Positions 26,953 to 35,547 of a stretch of 64,000 nt of DNA are shown in pieces. The notes under the pieces are model-generated. The model searched no databases and was not told the DNA's origin. It saw nothing but the letters and a program-made list of their open reading frames with translations. The position numbers and the translations under genes were made by a program. The number at the start of each line of letters is the position of its first letter. The stretch's first letter is position 1. Source of the DNA: Geomonas anaerohicana (GTDB lineage Bacteria; Desulfobacterota; Desulfuromonadia; Geobacterales; Geobacteraceae); assembly GCF_016458305.1 (NCBI RefSeq), contig NZ_JAEMHL010000001.1, positions 372,001 through 436,000 on the forward strand, written 5' to 3'.

Positions 26953-27554
26953 AGCAGCGCCACTTCGTCGTCGCCATAACCGGGGCCTCCGGCAGCATCT
27001 ACGCGCTCAGGTTGATCGAGGAGCTATTGCGCTCGGCAGCGCGCGTCAGCGTGCTCATCACCGAGGCGGGCTTTGCGGTGTTGCGCGAGGAGTGCGGCCT
27101 GGAGTGGGGCGGTGCAGCGCAGGTGGTGCAGGAGCAACTGCGGCAGAGGGTGGGTAACGGCGGCGAGCTGCGCTACTACGCCTTGGACGATCTTTTCGCG
27201 CCCATCGCCAGCGGTTCGTCGGCGCCCGACGCCATGCTGGTGGTGCCGTGTTCGATGGGGACCCTGTCCCGCATCAGCTGCGGCAATGCCGGCAACCTCC
27301 TGGAGCGGGCCGCGGACGTGATGCTCAAGGAGGCGCGTCCCCTGGTGCTGGTGCCGCGTGAGACCCCGTTCAATGCCATCCACCTGGAGCACATGCTGAA
27401 GCTGTCCCGGCTGGGGGTGAGGATCGTCCCGGCCATGCCCGGCTTTTACCACCAGCCGCAGACCATGGAAGACCTGGTGGACTTCGTGGTCGGCAAGGTG
27501 CTGGACAGCGTGCAGGTGGAGCACACCCTGTTCCGGCGCTGGGGCGGTGAGTAA
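26949..27554 (+). CDS. mqnM: UbiX-family flavin prenyltransferase
   Basis: 201-aa enzyme that makes prenylated FMN, the cofactor of the UbiD-type decarboxylase encoded two genes upstream. Signatures are the N-terminal TGASGSIYALRLIE, the central CSMGTLSRISCGNAGNLLERAADVMLKE, LVLVPRETPFN, and the C-terminal PAMPGFYHQPQT. GTG start inside the end of mqnP (GTGA overlap). The length is normal. Clustering with mqnL fits the known cofactor dependence. Confidence 0.92.
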   Translation: MKQRHFVVAITGASGSIYALRLIEELLRSAARVSVLITEAGFAVLREECGLEWGGAAQVVQEQLRQRVGNGGELRYYALDDLFAPIASGSSAPDAMLVVPCSMGTLSRISCGNAGNLLERAADVMLKEARPLVLVPRETPFNAIHLEHMLKLSRLGVRIVPAMPGFYHQPQTMEDLVDFVVGKVLDSVQVEHTLFRRWGGE

Positions 27555-27588
27555 AAGGCGGTCCGACAAGAAAGGAAAAATAGCACCA

Positions 27589-28665
27589 ATGACATTTGCA
27601 GCCATAAAAGACAAAGTCCTGGCCGGCGTCCGCATCGACGAGGAGGAAGCACTCCTGCTGTTCCGGCACCCCAACCTCCTGGAGCTGGGCGAGCTGGCAC
27701 AGGCGGTGAACGAGCAGCGCAACGGCCGCAAGGTCTTCTTCAACGTCAACCGCCACATCAACCACACCAACATCTGCGTCAATCGCTGCCGCTTCTGCGC
27801 CTTCTTCCGCAGGGCCGGTGAGGAAGGCGCCTACCTGATGACGCTGGACGAGGTACGTGCCCGCGCCGAGGAGGCGCTGCAGCAGGGCGCCACCGAAATC
27901 CACGTGGTGGGCGGCCTGCACCCCGATCTCCCCTTCGAGTTCTACCTGGAACTCCTGGGCACCATCAAGTCGGTCTCGCCGGAGCTGCACGTGAAAGCCT
28001 TTACCGCGGTGGAGATCGCCTACCTGGCCGACCTCGCCAAGCTTTCTATCCCGAAGACCCTCGAGAAGCTGAAGGATGCGGGGCTTGGTTCGCTGCCCGG
28101 CGGCGGCGCCGAGATCTTCGCCCCGGAGATCCGCAACCAGCTCTGCCCCGAGAAGATCAGTGGCGCGCAGTGGCTCGCCATCATGGAGCAGGTGCACCAG
28201 GCAGGGCTCAAGTCCAACGCCACCATGCTCTACGGTCATCTGGAGAGCGTAGAGGACCGGGTCGACCACATGCGCCAGTTGCGGGAGCTGCAGGATAGGA
28301 CCGGCGGTTTCCAGGTCTTCATCCCGCTCGCCTTCCAGCCCGAGCATTCCCAGTTGAAAATCGGCGGCAGCGGCACTAGCGGTGTCGACGACCTGCGCAC
28401 CCTCGCTGTCGGCCGCATCTACCTGGACAACTTCGCCAACGTAAAGGCCTACTGGGTCATGCTGGGCGAGAAGATCGCGCAGGTTGCGCTCTGCTTCGGC
28501 GTCAATGACCTGGACGGCACCGTCGTCGAGGAGCGCATCGGTCATGAAGCCGGCGCCGACACCCCGCAGGCCATGAGCCGGGAAGGCATTGTCGCCATGA
28601 TTCGCAAAGCGGGCCGCATCCCGGTCGAGCGCGACACCCTCTACCGCGAGCTCCGGGCGTATTAA
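27589..28665 (+). CDS. mqnE: Aminofutalosine synthase, radical SAM
   Basis: 358-aa radical SAM enzyme that joins SAM and 3-[(1-carboxyvinyl)oxy]benzoate to give aminofutalosine, an early step of the futalosine route. The cluster motif is C-V-N-R-C-R-F-C (CxxxCxxC), preceded by NRHINHTNI, and the protein has GGLHPDLPFE and LPGGGAEIF. The ATG at 27589 matches the family N-terminus (MTFAAIKDKVLAG), with AAAGGA about 12 bases upstream. An in-frame GTG at 27547 would add a basic, poorly matching leader. It lies 34 bases after mqnM. Confidence 0.93.
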   Translation: MTFAAIKDKVLAGVRIDEEEALLLFRHPNLLELGELAQAVNEQRNGRKVFFNVNRHINHTNICVNRCRFCAFFRRAGEEGAYLMTLDEVRARAEEALQQGATEIHVVGGLHPDLPFEFYLELLGTIKSVSPELHVKAFTAVEIAYLADLAKLSIPKTLEKLKDAGLGSLPGGGAEIFAPEIRNQLCPEKISGAQWLAIMEQVHQAGLKSNATMLYGHLESVEDRVDHMRQLRELQDRTGGFQVFIPLAFQPEHSQLKIGGSGTSGVDDLRTLAVGRIYLDNFANVKAYWVMLGEKIAQVALCFGVNDLDGTVVEERIGHEAGADTPQAMSREGIVAMIRKAGRIPVERDTLYRELRAY

Positions 28666-28670
28666 GTTCC

Positions 28671-28719
28671 CGGTCCATCGGGTCCACTGAGTCCACCGGG
28701 TCCACCGGGTCCACCCCCC
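28671..28719. repeat. Short tandem repeat, GGTCCACCG unit
   Basis: About five imperfect copies of a 9-base unit (GGTCCATCG, GGTCCACTG, AGTCCACCG, GGTCCACCG twice) in the gap between mqnE and mqnC. It is non-coding and a likely site of length variation between strains. Confidence 0.8.
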
Positions 28720-28757
28720 GTTGCCCTTTAGCCAAAGAAAGCCGCAGGTCCACCACC

Positions 28758-29822
28758 ATGCTCAACACCATCACCGAAAAAGTCGCCGCCGGCGCCGACA
28801 TCACCTTCGACGAGGCGCTCTGGTGCCTGACCGAGGGTGATCTCCTCGCCGTCGGCCGCATCGCCGACTCCATCCGCCGCAGCATGCATCCCGAGGGGTG
28901 CGTCAGCTTCGTCGTGGACCGCAACGTGAACTACACCAACGTCTGCGAGTCGCAGTGCAAGTTCTGCGCGTTCTATCGCAACCCCGAGGCCGCGGACGCC
29001 TATCTCCTGGACAACGAAGCCATCATGGCCAAGATCCAGGAACTGGTGGACCAGGGGGGGACGCAACTGCTGATGCAGGGCGGCCTGCACCCCTCGCTCG
29101 ACATCACCTATTTCGAGGCCCTGTTCCGCGAGATCAAGCGCCGCTTCCCCGGCGTGCAGAACCATTCCCTGTCGCCGGCCGAAATCACCCATACCGCGAA
29201 GCTCTCCGGGCTTGCCATCCCCGAGACCCTGAAGCGTCTGAAGGAGGCCGGACTCGACTCGGTCCCGGGGGGCGGGGCTGAGATCCTCGTGGACAGCGTA
29301 CGTGCCGAGATCTCGCCGAAGAAGATCGGCTGGCAGGGGTGGGCGGACGTGATGCGCGAGGCGGCGAAACTGGGCATGCCCACCACCGCGACCATGATGT
29401 TCGGCAGCAAGGAACGCATCGAGGACGTGGTAGAGCACCTGTTCCGGGTGCGCGACCTGCAGGCTCAGGGGGGCAGCTTCACCGCCTTCATCCCCTGGAC
29501 CTACCAGCCCGGCAACACGGAACTGGGCGGCAAGACCGCCAGCGGCGTGGAATACCTCAAGGTGCTGGCCCTGTCCCGCATCGTGCTCAGGAACATCCCC
29601 AACATCCAGGCGAGTTGGGTGACGCAAGGGGCGAAGATGGCGCAGGTCGCGCTCTTCTTCGGCGCCAACGACGTGGGCGGCACCATGCTGGAAGAAAACG
29701 TGGTTGCCGCGGCGGGTTGCCGTTTCCGTATGTCGCAGCAGCAAATGATCGACCTCATTAAGGGGGCGGGCTTTACGCCGGTCCGCCGCACCACCTTGTA
29801 CCGGGAACTGGAGCGGTATTAG
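28758..29822 (+). CDS. mqnC: Cyclic dehypoxanthinyl futalosine synthase, radical SAM
   Basis: 354-aa radical SAM enzyme that cyclises dehypoxanthine futalosine. It is a paralogue of mqnE, with the cluster motif C-E-S-Q-C-K-F-C, VDRNVNYTNVC before it, MQGGLHPSLDI and VPGGGAEIL. The motif and the FIPWTYQPGNT segment distinguish it from MqnE. The ATG has only a weak SD (GCAGG about 9 bases upstream). Genes mqnA, mqnB and mqnD are not in this window and must lie elsewhere if the pathway is complete. Confidence 0.92.
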   Translation: MLNTITEKVAAGADITFDEALWCLTEGDLLAVGRIADSIRRSMHPEGCVSFVVDRNVNYTNVCESQCKFCAFYRNPEAADAYLLDNEAIMAKIQELVDQGGTQLLMQGGLHPSLDITYFEALFREIKRRFPGVQNHSLSPAEITHTAKLSGLAIPETLKRLKEAGLDSVPGGGAEILVDSVRAEISPKKIGWQGWADVMREAAKLGMPTTATMMFGSKERIEDVVEHLFRVRDLQAQGGSFTAFIPWTYQPGNTELGGKTASGVEYLKVLALSRIVLRNIPNIQASWVTQGAKMAQVALFFGANDVGGTMLEENVVAAAGCRFRMSQQQMIDLIKGAGFTPVRRTTLYRELERY

Positions 29823-29833
29823 AGGCTGGCCCT

Positions 29834-29863
29834 TTGACTTTCTCATTGAATTCCGGTTATAGT
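29834..29863 (+). promoter_or_regulatory. Sigma-70 promoter of hisC
   Basis: TTGACT (29834-29839) and TATAGT (29858-29863) are 18 bases apart. The predicted start is near 29870, just ahead of the AAAGGAG and ATG of hisC. It implies that hisC is not simply read through from the mqn genes. Confidence 0.75.
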
Positions 29864-29895
29864 CACAGATCGAATCCGCCAGCAAAGGAGTTGCC

Positions 29896-30948
29896 ATGAT
29901 CACCCTGCGGCAAAACATCGCAGAGATGGCCGGCTATGTCCCCGGCTTCCAGCCCGAAGACATCGCCTCCTACATCAAGCTGAACACCAACGAGAACCCG
30001 TATCCCCCGTCCCCGCAGGTGATCGACGCCATCGCCAGGGAAGTCGGCGAGGGGCTGCGCCGCTACCCCGACGCCGCCAGCCGCCTGGCGCGCGAGGAGG
30101 CCGGCCGGTTGTACGGCTTCGACCCCTCCTGGATCATCATGGCCAATGGGTCGGACGAGGTGCTCAACAACCTGATCCGCGCCTTCGCCGGCGAGGGCGA
30201 GGAGATCGCCTACATCCATCCCTCCTACTCCTACTACGGCACGCTGGCCGAGGTGCAGGGGGCCAAGGTCCGCACCTTCGGTCTGACCGAGGCGTTCGAG
30301 CCGGAAGGGATCCCGGAGCGTTACGACGCCAAGCTCTTCTTCCTCACCAACCCGAACGCGCCGCTGGGCTTCACCTATAGCCAGAACTACATCGCCGACC
30401 TCGCCGGGCGCCTGTCCGGAATGCTGGTGGTGGACGAGGCGTACGTGGACTTCGCGGAGGAGACCTCGCTGGAACTGGTGCGCTCCCTCGACAACGTCGT
30501 GGTCACCCGCACCTTCTCCAAGAGCTACTCCCTGGCGGGGATGAGGCTCGGCCTCGCCATCGCGCGCCCGGAGGTGATCGCCGCTCTCAACAAGATCCGC
30601 GACCACTACAACCTGGACCGCCTGGCACAGGCTGCCGCCACCGCGGCACTGCACGACCAGCCCTACTTCCTGGAGTGCGTGGCCAAGATCAAGGAGACCC
30701 GTGCCTGGTTCACCGCCGAACTGGAAAAGATCGGCTACCATGTCATCCCCTCCAGCGGCAACTACGTCTTTGCCAGTCCGCCGGACCGGGACGGGACCCG
30801 TGTCTACCAGGGGCTGTACGACCGCAAGATCCTGGTGCGCCACTTTACCGATCCGAAGCTGCGCCATGGCCTGCGCATCACCATCGGCACCAAAGAGGAG
30901 ATGGAGCGCACCATCCAGGCGCTGATCGAGATCGGCCCGGGGCGGTAA
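29896..30948 (+). CDS. hisC: Histidinol-phosphate aminotransferase
   Basis: 350-aa PLP-dependent class I/II aminotransferase that converts imidazole acetol phosphate to histidinol phosphate. It has the [13 protein letters not shown]-terminus, [18 protein letters not shown], and the PLP lysine K209 within [14 protein letters not shown]. The ATG follows AAAGGAGTTGCC. No other his genes adjoin it; a solitary hisC is common. It may also act on aromatic amino acid precursors, which sequence alone cannot settle. Confidence 0.93.
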   Translation: MITLRQNIAEMAGYVPGFQPEDIASYIKLNTNENPYPPSPQVIDAIAREVGEGLRRYPDAASRLAREEAGRLYGFDPSWIIMANGSDEVLNNLIRAFAGEGEEIAYIHPSYSYYGTLAEVQGAKVRTFGLTEAFEPEGIPERYDAKLFFLTNPNAPLGFTYSQNYIADLAGRLSGMLVVDEAYVDFAEETSLELVRSLDNVVVTRTFSKSYSLAGMRLGLAIARPEVIAALNKIRDHYNLDRLAQAAATAALHDQPYFLECVAKIKETRAWFTAELEKIGYHVIPSSGNYVFASPPDRDGTRVYQGLYDRKILVRHFTDPKLRHGLRITIGTKEEMERTIQALIEIGPGR

Positions 30949-31110
30949 TCCCGGCAACGGCAATTTTTTCGGCAAAAGCCGATCTGGACTTGTGTAGAAA
31001 GTGAAAAAGTTGTAATCTTTCCGGCTGGCGCTGTCGCCGTGACCTGAGCAGGTCGCAAAAACGCCAAATATCTCGCAAGCATATATAGATGCAGAAACGG
31101 ACGGAACCAT

Positions 31111-32244
31111 TTGCAGAACAAGAATAAAGCCACAAATCCCGCAGCGGCACATCTCGTAACCGACCAAAAGACCCTGGATGAACTCGTAGAGCGGCTCTCG
31201 AAGGAGTCGGTGCTTGCTTTCGACCTGGAGGCCGACTCTCTGCACCACTACACCGAGAAGGTCTGCCTGATCCAGGTCTCCTCCCTGTCGGAAACGCGCC
31301 TGATCGATCCGCTGGCCCCCATCGACGTGCGGGCGCTGGCGCCGATCTTCGCCAACCCGGCTATCAAGAAGATCTTCCACGGCGCGGACTACGACATGCG
31401 TTCGCTGTATCGGGACTTCGGCATCGAGGTGGTCAACCTCTTCGACACCATGATCGCCAGCCAGTTCCTGGGCGAGAGCGAGTTCGGCCTGGCCGCGCTC
31501 TTGAAGAAGCGCTTCGGCGTCGAGCTGGACAAACGCTACCAGAAGGCCGATTGGAGCAAGCGCCCCTTCTCCCAGGAGATGCTGGAGTACGCCATGAAGG
31601 ACACCTCCCTCTTGATCGAGCTGTACCGTCAGCTCGAGGCCGAGCTGGTCGCCAAGGGGCGCCTGGCCTGGGTGGAGGAGGAGTCCGAACTGGTGGCGGG
31701 GGTGAGATCGCCGTCCCGCGAAGGCGAGCTCATGTGCCTGCGCTTCAAGGGTGCCAACAAGATGAAGCCGCGCGAGCTGGCCGTCCTCGAGGAACTGCTC
31801 AAGTTCCGTGACGAGAAGGCGCGCCTTGCCGACGTCCCCCCGTTCCGTATCCTCAGTAACGACCTGTTGCGCGAACTCGCCGAGAAGCAGCCCAGGAGCA
31901 ACTTTGAACTGGTCGGCATCCACACCATGTCGTCCAAGCTGATCGAGCGGCTCGGGCGCGGGCTGCTGCAGGCGATCGCCAACGGGCTGGCCCTGCCGCA
32001 GGACAAGCTGCCGCAGGTGCAGCAACACCGCCGTCCGGTGCTGGACCGGCTCCAGGACGAGAAGGTAAAGCGGCTCAAGATCTGGCGCGAGGCGAAGTCG
32101 GCCCAGCTCGGTCTGGGCGTGGGCCTGGTGGCCAACAACACGCTCCTGGAAGCGCTCGCCGAGCCGGGTTCCTCGCACAACGCGCTCTTGAAGCGCTGGC
32201 AGCGCGAGGCGTTCGGCGATGAGCTGGCCTCGCTGATCTCCTGA
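31111..32244 (+). CDS. rnd: Ribonuclease D
   Basis: 377-aa 3'-5' exoribonuclease acting in tRNA 3'-end maturation. The DEDDy exonuclease motifs are visible: FDLEADS (Asp, Glu), FHGADYDMRSL (Asp) and EMLEYAMKDTSLL (Tyr, Asp). An HRDC domain follows at about 205-290 (KPRELAVLEELLKFRDEKA), then a helical tail. The start is TTG 31111 with a poor SD, the only in-frame choice that keeps the N-terminal region, so the start is uncertain. It has its own terminator. Confidence 0.88.
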   Translation: MQNKNKATNPAAAHLVTDQKTLDELVERLSKESVLAFDLEADSLHHYTEKVCLIQVSSLSETRLIDPLAPIDVRALAPIFANPAIKKIFHGADYDMRSLYRDFGIEVVNLFDTMIASQFLGESEFGLAALLKKRFGVELDKRYQKADWSKRPFSQEMLEYAMKDTSLLIELYRQLEAELVAKGRLAWVEEESELVAGVRSPSREGELMCLRFKGANKMKPRELAVLEELLKFRDEKARLADVPPFRILSNDLLRELAEKQPRSNFELVGIHTMSSKLIERLGRGLLQAIANGLALPQDKLPQVQQHRRPVLDRLQDEKVKRLKIWREAKSAQLGLGVGLVANNTLLEALAEPGSSHNALLKRWQREAFGDELASLIS

Positions 32245-32267
32245 TAGACAGACATGGCGGCACGATG

Positions 32268-32299
32268 GGCGGGTTCCTTATGAGGAGCCCGCCTTTTTT
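32268..32299 (+). terminator. Intrinsic terminator after rnd
   Basis: GGCGGG(TTCC) pairs with (GGAG)CCCGCC around TTATGA, followed by six T on the plus strand. Confidence 0.9.
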
Positions 32300-32405
32300 C
32301 GTCCTATGAGTGTCCAGCCGGGGGCATTTCCATTAGAATGCCTTGTGCAGTCCGCCCCCTGTTGTATAACATGATGCTGTGGTGGAGACGGGTGGGAGGC
32401 ACGCC

Positions 32406-33107
32406 ATGATCCTGTACATTGGCACCAGCGGTTATTCCTACAACGAATGGAAAGGGAGTTTCTATCCCACCGACCTGCCGTCCCGCGAGATGCTGCACTA
32501 CTACGGCGGGCAGTTCAACAGCGTGGAAATCAACAACACCTTTCATCGCATGCCCAAGGATTCGATGCTGGAGGGGTGGCGCGACGAGGTGCCGGAGACC
32601 TTCCGGTTCGTGCTCAAGGCGCCGCAGCGCATCACCCACATCAACCGGCTGAATAACGTCGCCGACCAGGTCTCTTACCTCTTCGACGTTGCCGGAGTCC
32701 TGGGGCGGCGGCTGGGCGCCGTGCTGTTCCAGCTTCCCCCCAGCCTCAAGAAGGATCTCCCCCTGCTGCACGATCTGTTGGCGTTGATACCACCGGGGCG
32801 CCGGGTGGCTCTGCAGTTTCAACACCGCTCCTGGTTGGATGACGAGGTGTTCGCGCTTTTGCATAGAAATGACGCTGCGCTCTGCATTGCCGACGTCGAG
32901 GGAGAGTTGGAGATTCCGGCCGTGGCGACGGCAACCTGGGGTTACCTGCGGCTGAGACGCCCGGAGTACCAGGTGGAGGATCTGAGGAAGTGGGCGGAGT
33001 TGGTGCGCGGTCGGGGATGGAGCGAAGCCTTCATTTTCTTCAAACACGAGGACGAGGCGAAGGGGCCGCTCTTCGCACGCCGGTTCGTCGAGGCTGTATC
33101 AGGATGA
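32406..33107 (+). CDS. DUF72 family protein
   Basis: 233 aa. The DUF72 signatures are N-terminal IGTSGYSYNEWKG, FYP, YYGGQFNSVEINNTFHRMP, and KAPQRITH. The family is predicted to form a TIM barrel; its function is not established. The ATG at 32406 is preceded by GGGAGG about 8 bases away. An in-frame GTG at 32379 is less likely because the conserved region begins right at the ATG. It is a single gene between the rnd terminator and a dispersed repeat. Confidence 0.88.
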   Translation: MILYIGTSGYSYNEWKGSFYPTDLPSREMLHYYGGQFNSVEINNTFHRMPKDSMLEGWRDEVPETFRFVLKAPQRITHINRLNNVADQVSYLFDVAGVLGRRLGAVLFQLPPSLKKDLPLLHDLLALIPPGRRVALQFQHRSWLDDEVFALLHRNDAALCIADVEGELEIPAVATATWGYLRLRRPEYQVEDLRKWAELVRGRGWSEAFIFFKHEDEAKGPLFARRFVEAVSG

Positions 33108-33130
33108 GTAGAGGAGGCCCGGAGGATTTT

Positions 33131-33166
33131 CCCCCTCCCTAACCCTCCCCCTCCGGGGGCGGGGAC
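33131..33166. repeat. Dispersed CCCTCCCC/GGGGGCGGGG palindrome
   Basis: Intergenic copy of the family CCCCTCCCTAACCCTCCCCCTCCGGGGG. Related copies occur at 38689, 51121 and 55161. Confidence 0.75.
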
Positions 33167-33230
33167 TAAAGCGACGGAGAGAGCGGCTGCTATTGGTTTC
33201 AGGTACGTACTTTAAGGATAAGGAGGCACC

Positions 33231-33557
33231 ATGAGCGTCTGGAGCGTAGCCAAGATCGCGGCGACCAGGATCCCCTGGGGCAGGTTGGTGGAGAACTTCC
33301 CGGTGGTTATGGAGATGGCCAACCGTGCTAAGGGAAGGCTGATGGGAGCGGGATCCCCAAGCGGCATCGAGGCCAGGCTGCACCATCTGGAAGAGGAGAA
33401 CCGGAAACTGGAGCGGGCGCTCCTGGAGACCTCCGGGCACCTGCAACTCACCATCAAGACGCTCAAGGTGGTGCTGGCCCGCGAGAAGATGCTCATGGCG
33501 GTGGCAGGGGTGTCGCTGCTGGTGTCGATTGCGGCGCTGGTCGTCGCGCTCAGATAG
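33231..33557 (+). CDS. Small coiled-coil protein with a C-terminal membrane segment
   Basis: 108 aa, not recognised. The ATG follows AAGGAGGCACC, a strong SD. Residues about 48-72 form a short heptad-like helix (LHHLEEENRKLERALLE). Residues about 87-107 are a hydrophobic segment near the C-terminus, suggesting a tail-anchored or N-in membrane protein. It stands alone between two dispersed repeats. No function is proposed. Confidence 0.7.
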   Translation: MSVWSVAKIAATRIPWGRLVENFPVVMEMANRAKGRLMGAGSPSGIEARLHHLEEENRKLERALLETSGHLQLTIKTLKVVLAREKMLMAVAGVSLLVSIAALVVALR

Positions 33558-33571
33558 GGGACTAAAGAAAA

Positions 33572-33601
33572 GGGGACTGGCTACGCCAGGTGCCTGTCCC
33601 C
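33572..33601. repeat. Dispersed GGGGACTGGCT...GTCCCC element
   Basis: A 30-base element opening GGGGACTGGCT and closing GTGCCTGTCCCC, partly self-complementary. Two related copies in inverted orientation lie at 60311-60412. It occupies the convergent gap before rsmE and may act as a terminator-like hairpin. Confidence 0.7.
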
Positions 33602-33615
33602 CTACACCCTCCGCT

Positions 33616-34356
33616 TCACCCCAGGTCTCCCCAGTGGAACTGCAGTATCGAGACCAGGGCCAGCCCCGCGGTCTCGGTCCGCAGGATCCGCTTCCCCAGC
33701 GTCACCGGGGTGAAGCCGCAGGCAAGGGCGGCCGCCACCTCTCCACTGGTGAGTCCGCCCTCCGGGCCGACCACCACGGCCACGCTTTCCGGCGCCTGGT
33801 AACGCTCCAGGCACTCCCGTAGCGTGGTCTTCTCTTCCCCTTCCCACAAGAGCAGCTTCACCGCCTGCGGCGCATCGCTCAGCACGTCCTTCAGGCTCCC
33901 GCGGATGGCGACCTGCGGGGCGGCGCTGCGCCCGCACTGGCGCGCAGCTTCCTGCACGATCTTCTCGAAACGCGCCAGCTTGCCCGCCGTCTTCTCGCCG
34001 CGCAGCTTGGCCACCGACCGGGCGGCATCGAAGGTCACCACCTCGGCAACGCCGAGCTCGGTGCACTTTTGCAGGATCAGGTCGAGCTTGTCCCCTTTGG
34101 GGAGCCCCTGGTACAGGGTGATGCGCAGTCCCTGTTCCGGTTCGGGCGCGGCCGTGGTCGCGGCAATGCGGACGGTGAGACTCTTCGCCCCTACCTCCTC
34201 GACCACGCCGCTGTGGCGCCTGCCGTCGTTGTCGACAAGCTCCACCTCAGCCCCCTGCTTAAGCCGCAGTACGCGCGCCATGTGCCGGTACAGTTCGCCG
34301 GTCACGGTGGCTTCCCCGTCGCTGACGGGATTATCGCCGAGGAAGAAGCTGCGCAC
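33616..34356 (-). CDS. rsmE: 16S rRNA (m3U1498) methyltransferase
   Basis: 246-aa SPOUT-family methyltransferase that modifies U1498 of 16S rRNA. An N-terminal PUA-like part (MRSFFL, HMARVLRLKQGAEV) precedes the SPOUT domain with QKCTELGVAEV, VVVGPEGGLT and LGKRILRTETAGL. GTG start immediately after the TAA of prmA with no gap, so it is translationally coupled to it. This prmA-rsmE pairing is common in bacteria. Confidence 0.94.
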   Translation of the reverse strand: MRSFFLGDNPVSDGEATVTGELYRHMARVLRLKQGAEVELVDNDGRRHSGVVEEVGAKSLTVRIAATTAAPEPEQGLRITLYQGLPKGDKLDLILQKCTELGVAEVVTFDAARSVAKLRGEKTAGKLARFEKIVQEAARQCGRSAAPQVAIRGSLKDVLSDAPQAVKLLLWEGEEKTTLRECLERYQAPESVAVVVGPEGGLTSGEVAAALACGFTPVTLGKRILRTETAGLALVSILQFHWGDLG

Positions 34357-35277
34357 TTAGAGCTGTTTCCTCAGGGTGAGGCAGGACCACTCGGCCTCCC
34401 TCGGGTTTTCCACCAGTTCAAGGGCGGGGAAACCGGCCCGGACGAACTCCTCTTTCTCGGTGAGGATGCCGGAGAGGATCAGCCACCCGCCGGGCGCCAC
34501 ACGGGAGGTGAGCTGGTCGGAGAGGCGCACCAGTTCCTCGGCGAGGATGTTGGCGACCACGACGGCATACCCGCCGGGAAGCTGGGACAGGTCGGTGGTG
34601 GAGGCCTTGACGACGCCGTCCACGCCGTTCAGTTCCAGGTTTTCCTGGGTCACCCGGACCGCTTCCGGGTCGATGTCCACGGCGGTGATGTCGGTGGCGC
34701 CCAGAAGGGCGGCGGCGATACTGAGCACGCCGGAGCCGGTGCCGACGTCGAGGACCGGGTCCGGGAGTTTCTCCGAGTCGGCGGCAAAGGCGATGCGCTC
34801 CAGCGATTCCAGGCACATCTTGGTGGTGGGGTGGGCGCCGGTGCCGAAGGCCATGCCGGGATCGATCTGGATCACCAGGTCCCCCTCGACCTGCTGGTAC
34901 TCCTCCCAGGTCGGCTTGATCACCAGCCGCTTGCCGATGCGCACCGGCTTGAAGTGCACCTTCCAGTTGTTGGCCCAGTCCTCGTTCTTGATGACGGTGA
35001 TGACCGGCGGGGTGTAGACGAAGCCGGGGAAGTCCGGCCCGTGCTGGGCCAGGAACTGTTCTATCTTGATGCGCATGTCCTCTAGGGAGTCGTCCAGGGG
35101 GAGGTACCCCTTCACCGTCTTGATGCTGGTGTCTTCGAGGGTGTCCAGGGAAAAGGTATCCAGGTGCAGGTTGTCCACGCCGACGCCGTTGCCAGTCAGT
35201 TCTACGAGGAAGTCAGCTAATGTGTCGACCATCTCGGCCGGGACGTCACAGGCGATTTCCGCCCAGTCTGTAATCAT
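34357..35277 (-). CDS. prmA: Ribosomal protein L11 methyltransferase
   Basis: 306-aa SAM-dependent methyltransferase that trimethylates ribosomal protein L11. The substrate-recognition region is N-terminal. The SAM motif is LDVGTGSGVLSIAA, the catalytic-domain motif is VVANILAEELVRL, and AFGTGAHPTT precedes the Rossmann fold. The ATG lies about 11 bases after GGAGAG. It forms a two-gene unit with rsmE. Confidence 0.94.
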   Translation of the reverse strand: MITDWAEIACDVPAEMVDTLADFLVELTGNGVGVDNLHLDTFSLDTLEDTSIKTVKGYLPLDDSLEDMRIKIEQFLAQHGPDFPGFVYTPPVITVIKNEDWANNWKVHFKPVRIGKRLVIKPTWEEYQQVEGDLVIQIDPGMAFGTGAHPTTKMCLESLERIAFAADSEKLPDPVLDVGTGSGVLSIAAALLGATDITAVDIDPEAVRVTQENLELNGVDGVVKASTTDLSQLPGGYAVVVANILAEELVRLSDQLTSRVAPGGWLILSGILTEKEEFVRAGFPALELVENPREAEWSCLTLRKQL

Positions 35278-35453
35278 AATGAGTTTTGCTCTCCTTTGGG
35301 GTGTGCGAATTGCCGCATTAAACTAGCAGAGAAATAAAGGGAATGGCAATGAAAACCTTGACATCCAAAAAAACTAGGGCGTAATTATAATTAAAATTTT
35401 TCCCGCCTCTGCCGATAAGAATTTACAGAAGCATTTCCCATTAAATTTTAGTT

Positions 35454-35482
35454 TTGCCTAAAATGAAAAAACATGGTATATA
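35454..35482 (+). promoter_or_regulatory. Candidate sigma-70 promoter of ppsR
   Basis: TTGCCT (35454-35459) and TATATA (35477-35482) are 17 bases apart in an AT-rich intergenic region. A second TTGACA at 35358 has only a weak TAATTA 18 bases downstream. The leader would be about 60 bases. Confidence 0.55.
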
Positions 35483-35547
35483 TCTAATGAGTTTGACGGG
35501 AAACCCTGTAAGGTCTTGGCAGTACGGCAGTTTTCGGGTGACAACGG

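Noticed and set aside
29863..32178. Minus-strand open frame of about 771 codons opposite hisC and rnd
   Set aside because: It runs across a promoter and two genes with clear motifs and has no plausible domain content of its own.
35358..35391. TTGACA with a perfect TATAAT downstream as the ppsR promoter
   Set aside because: The boxes are 22 bases apart, too far for sigma-70. A nearer TAATTA at 18 bases is weak, so the TTGCCT/TATATA pair was preferred.
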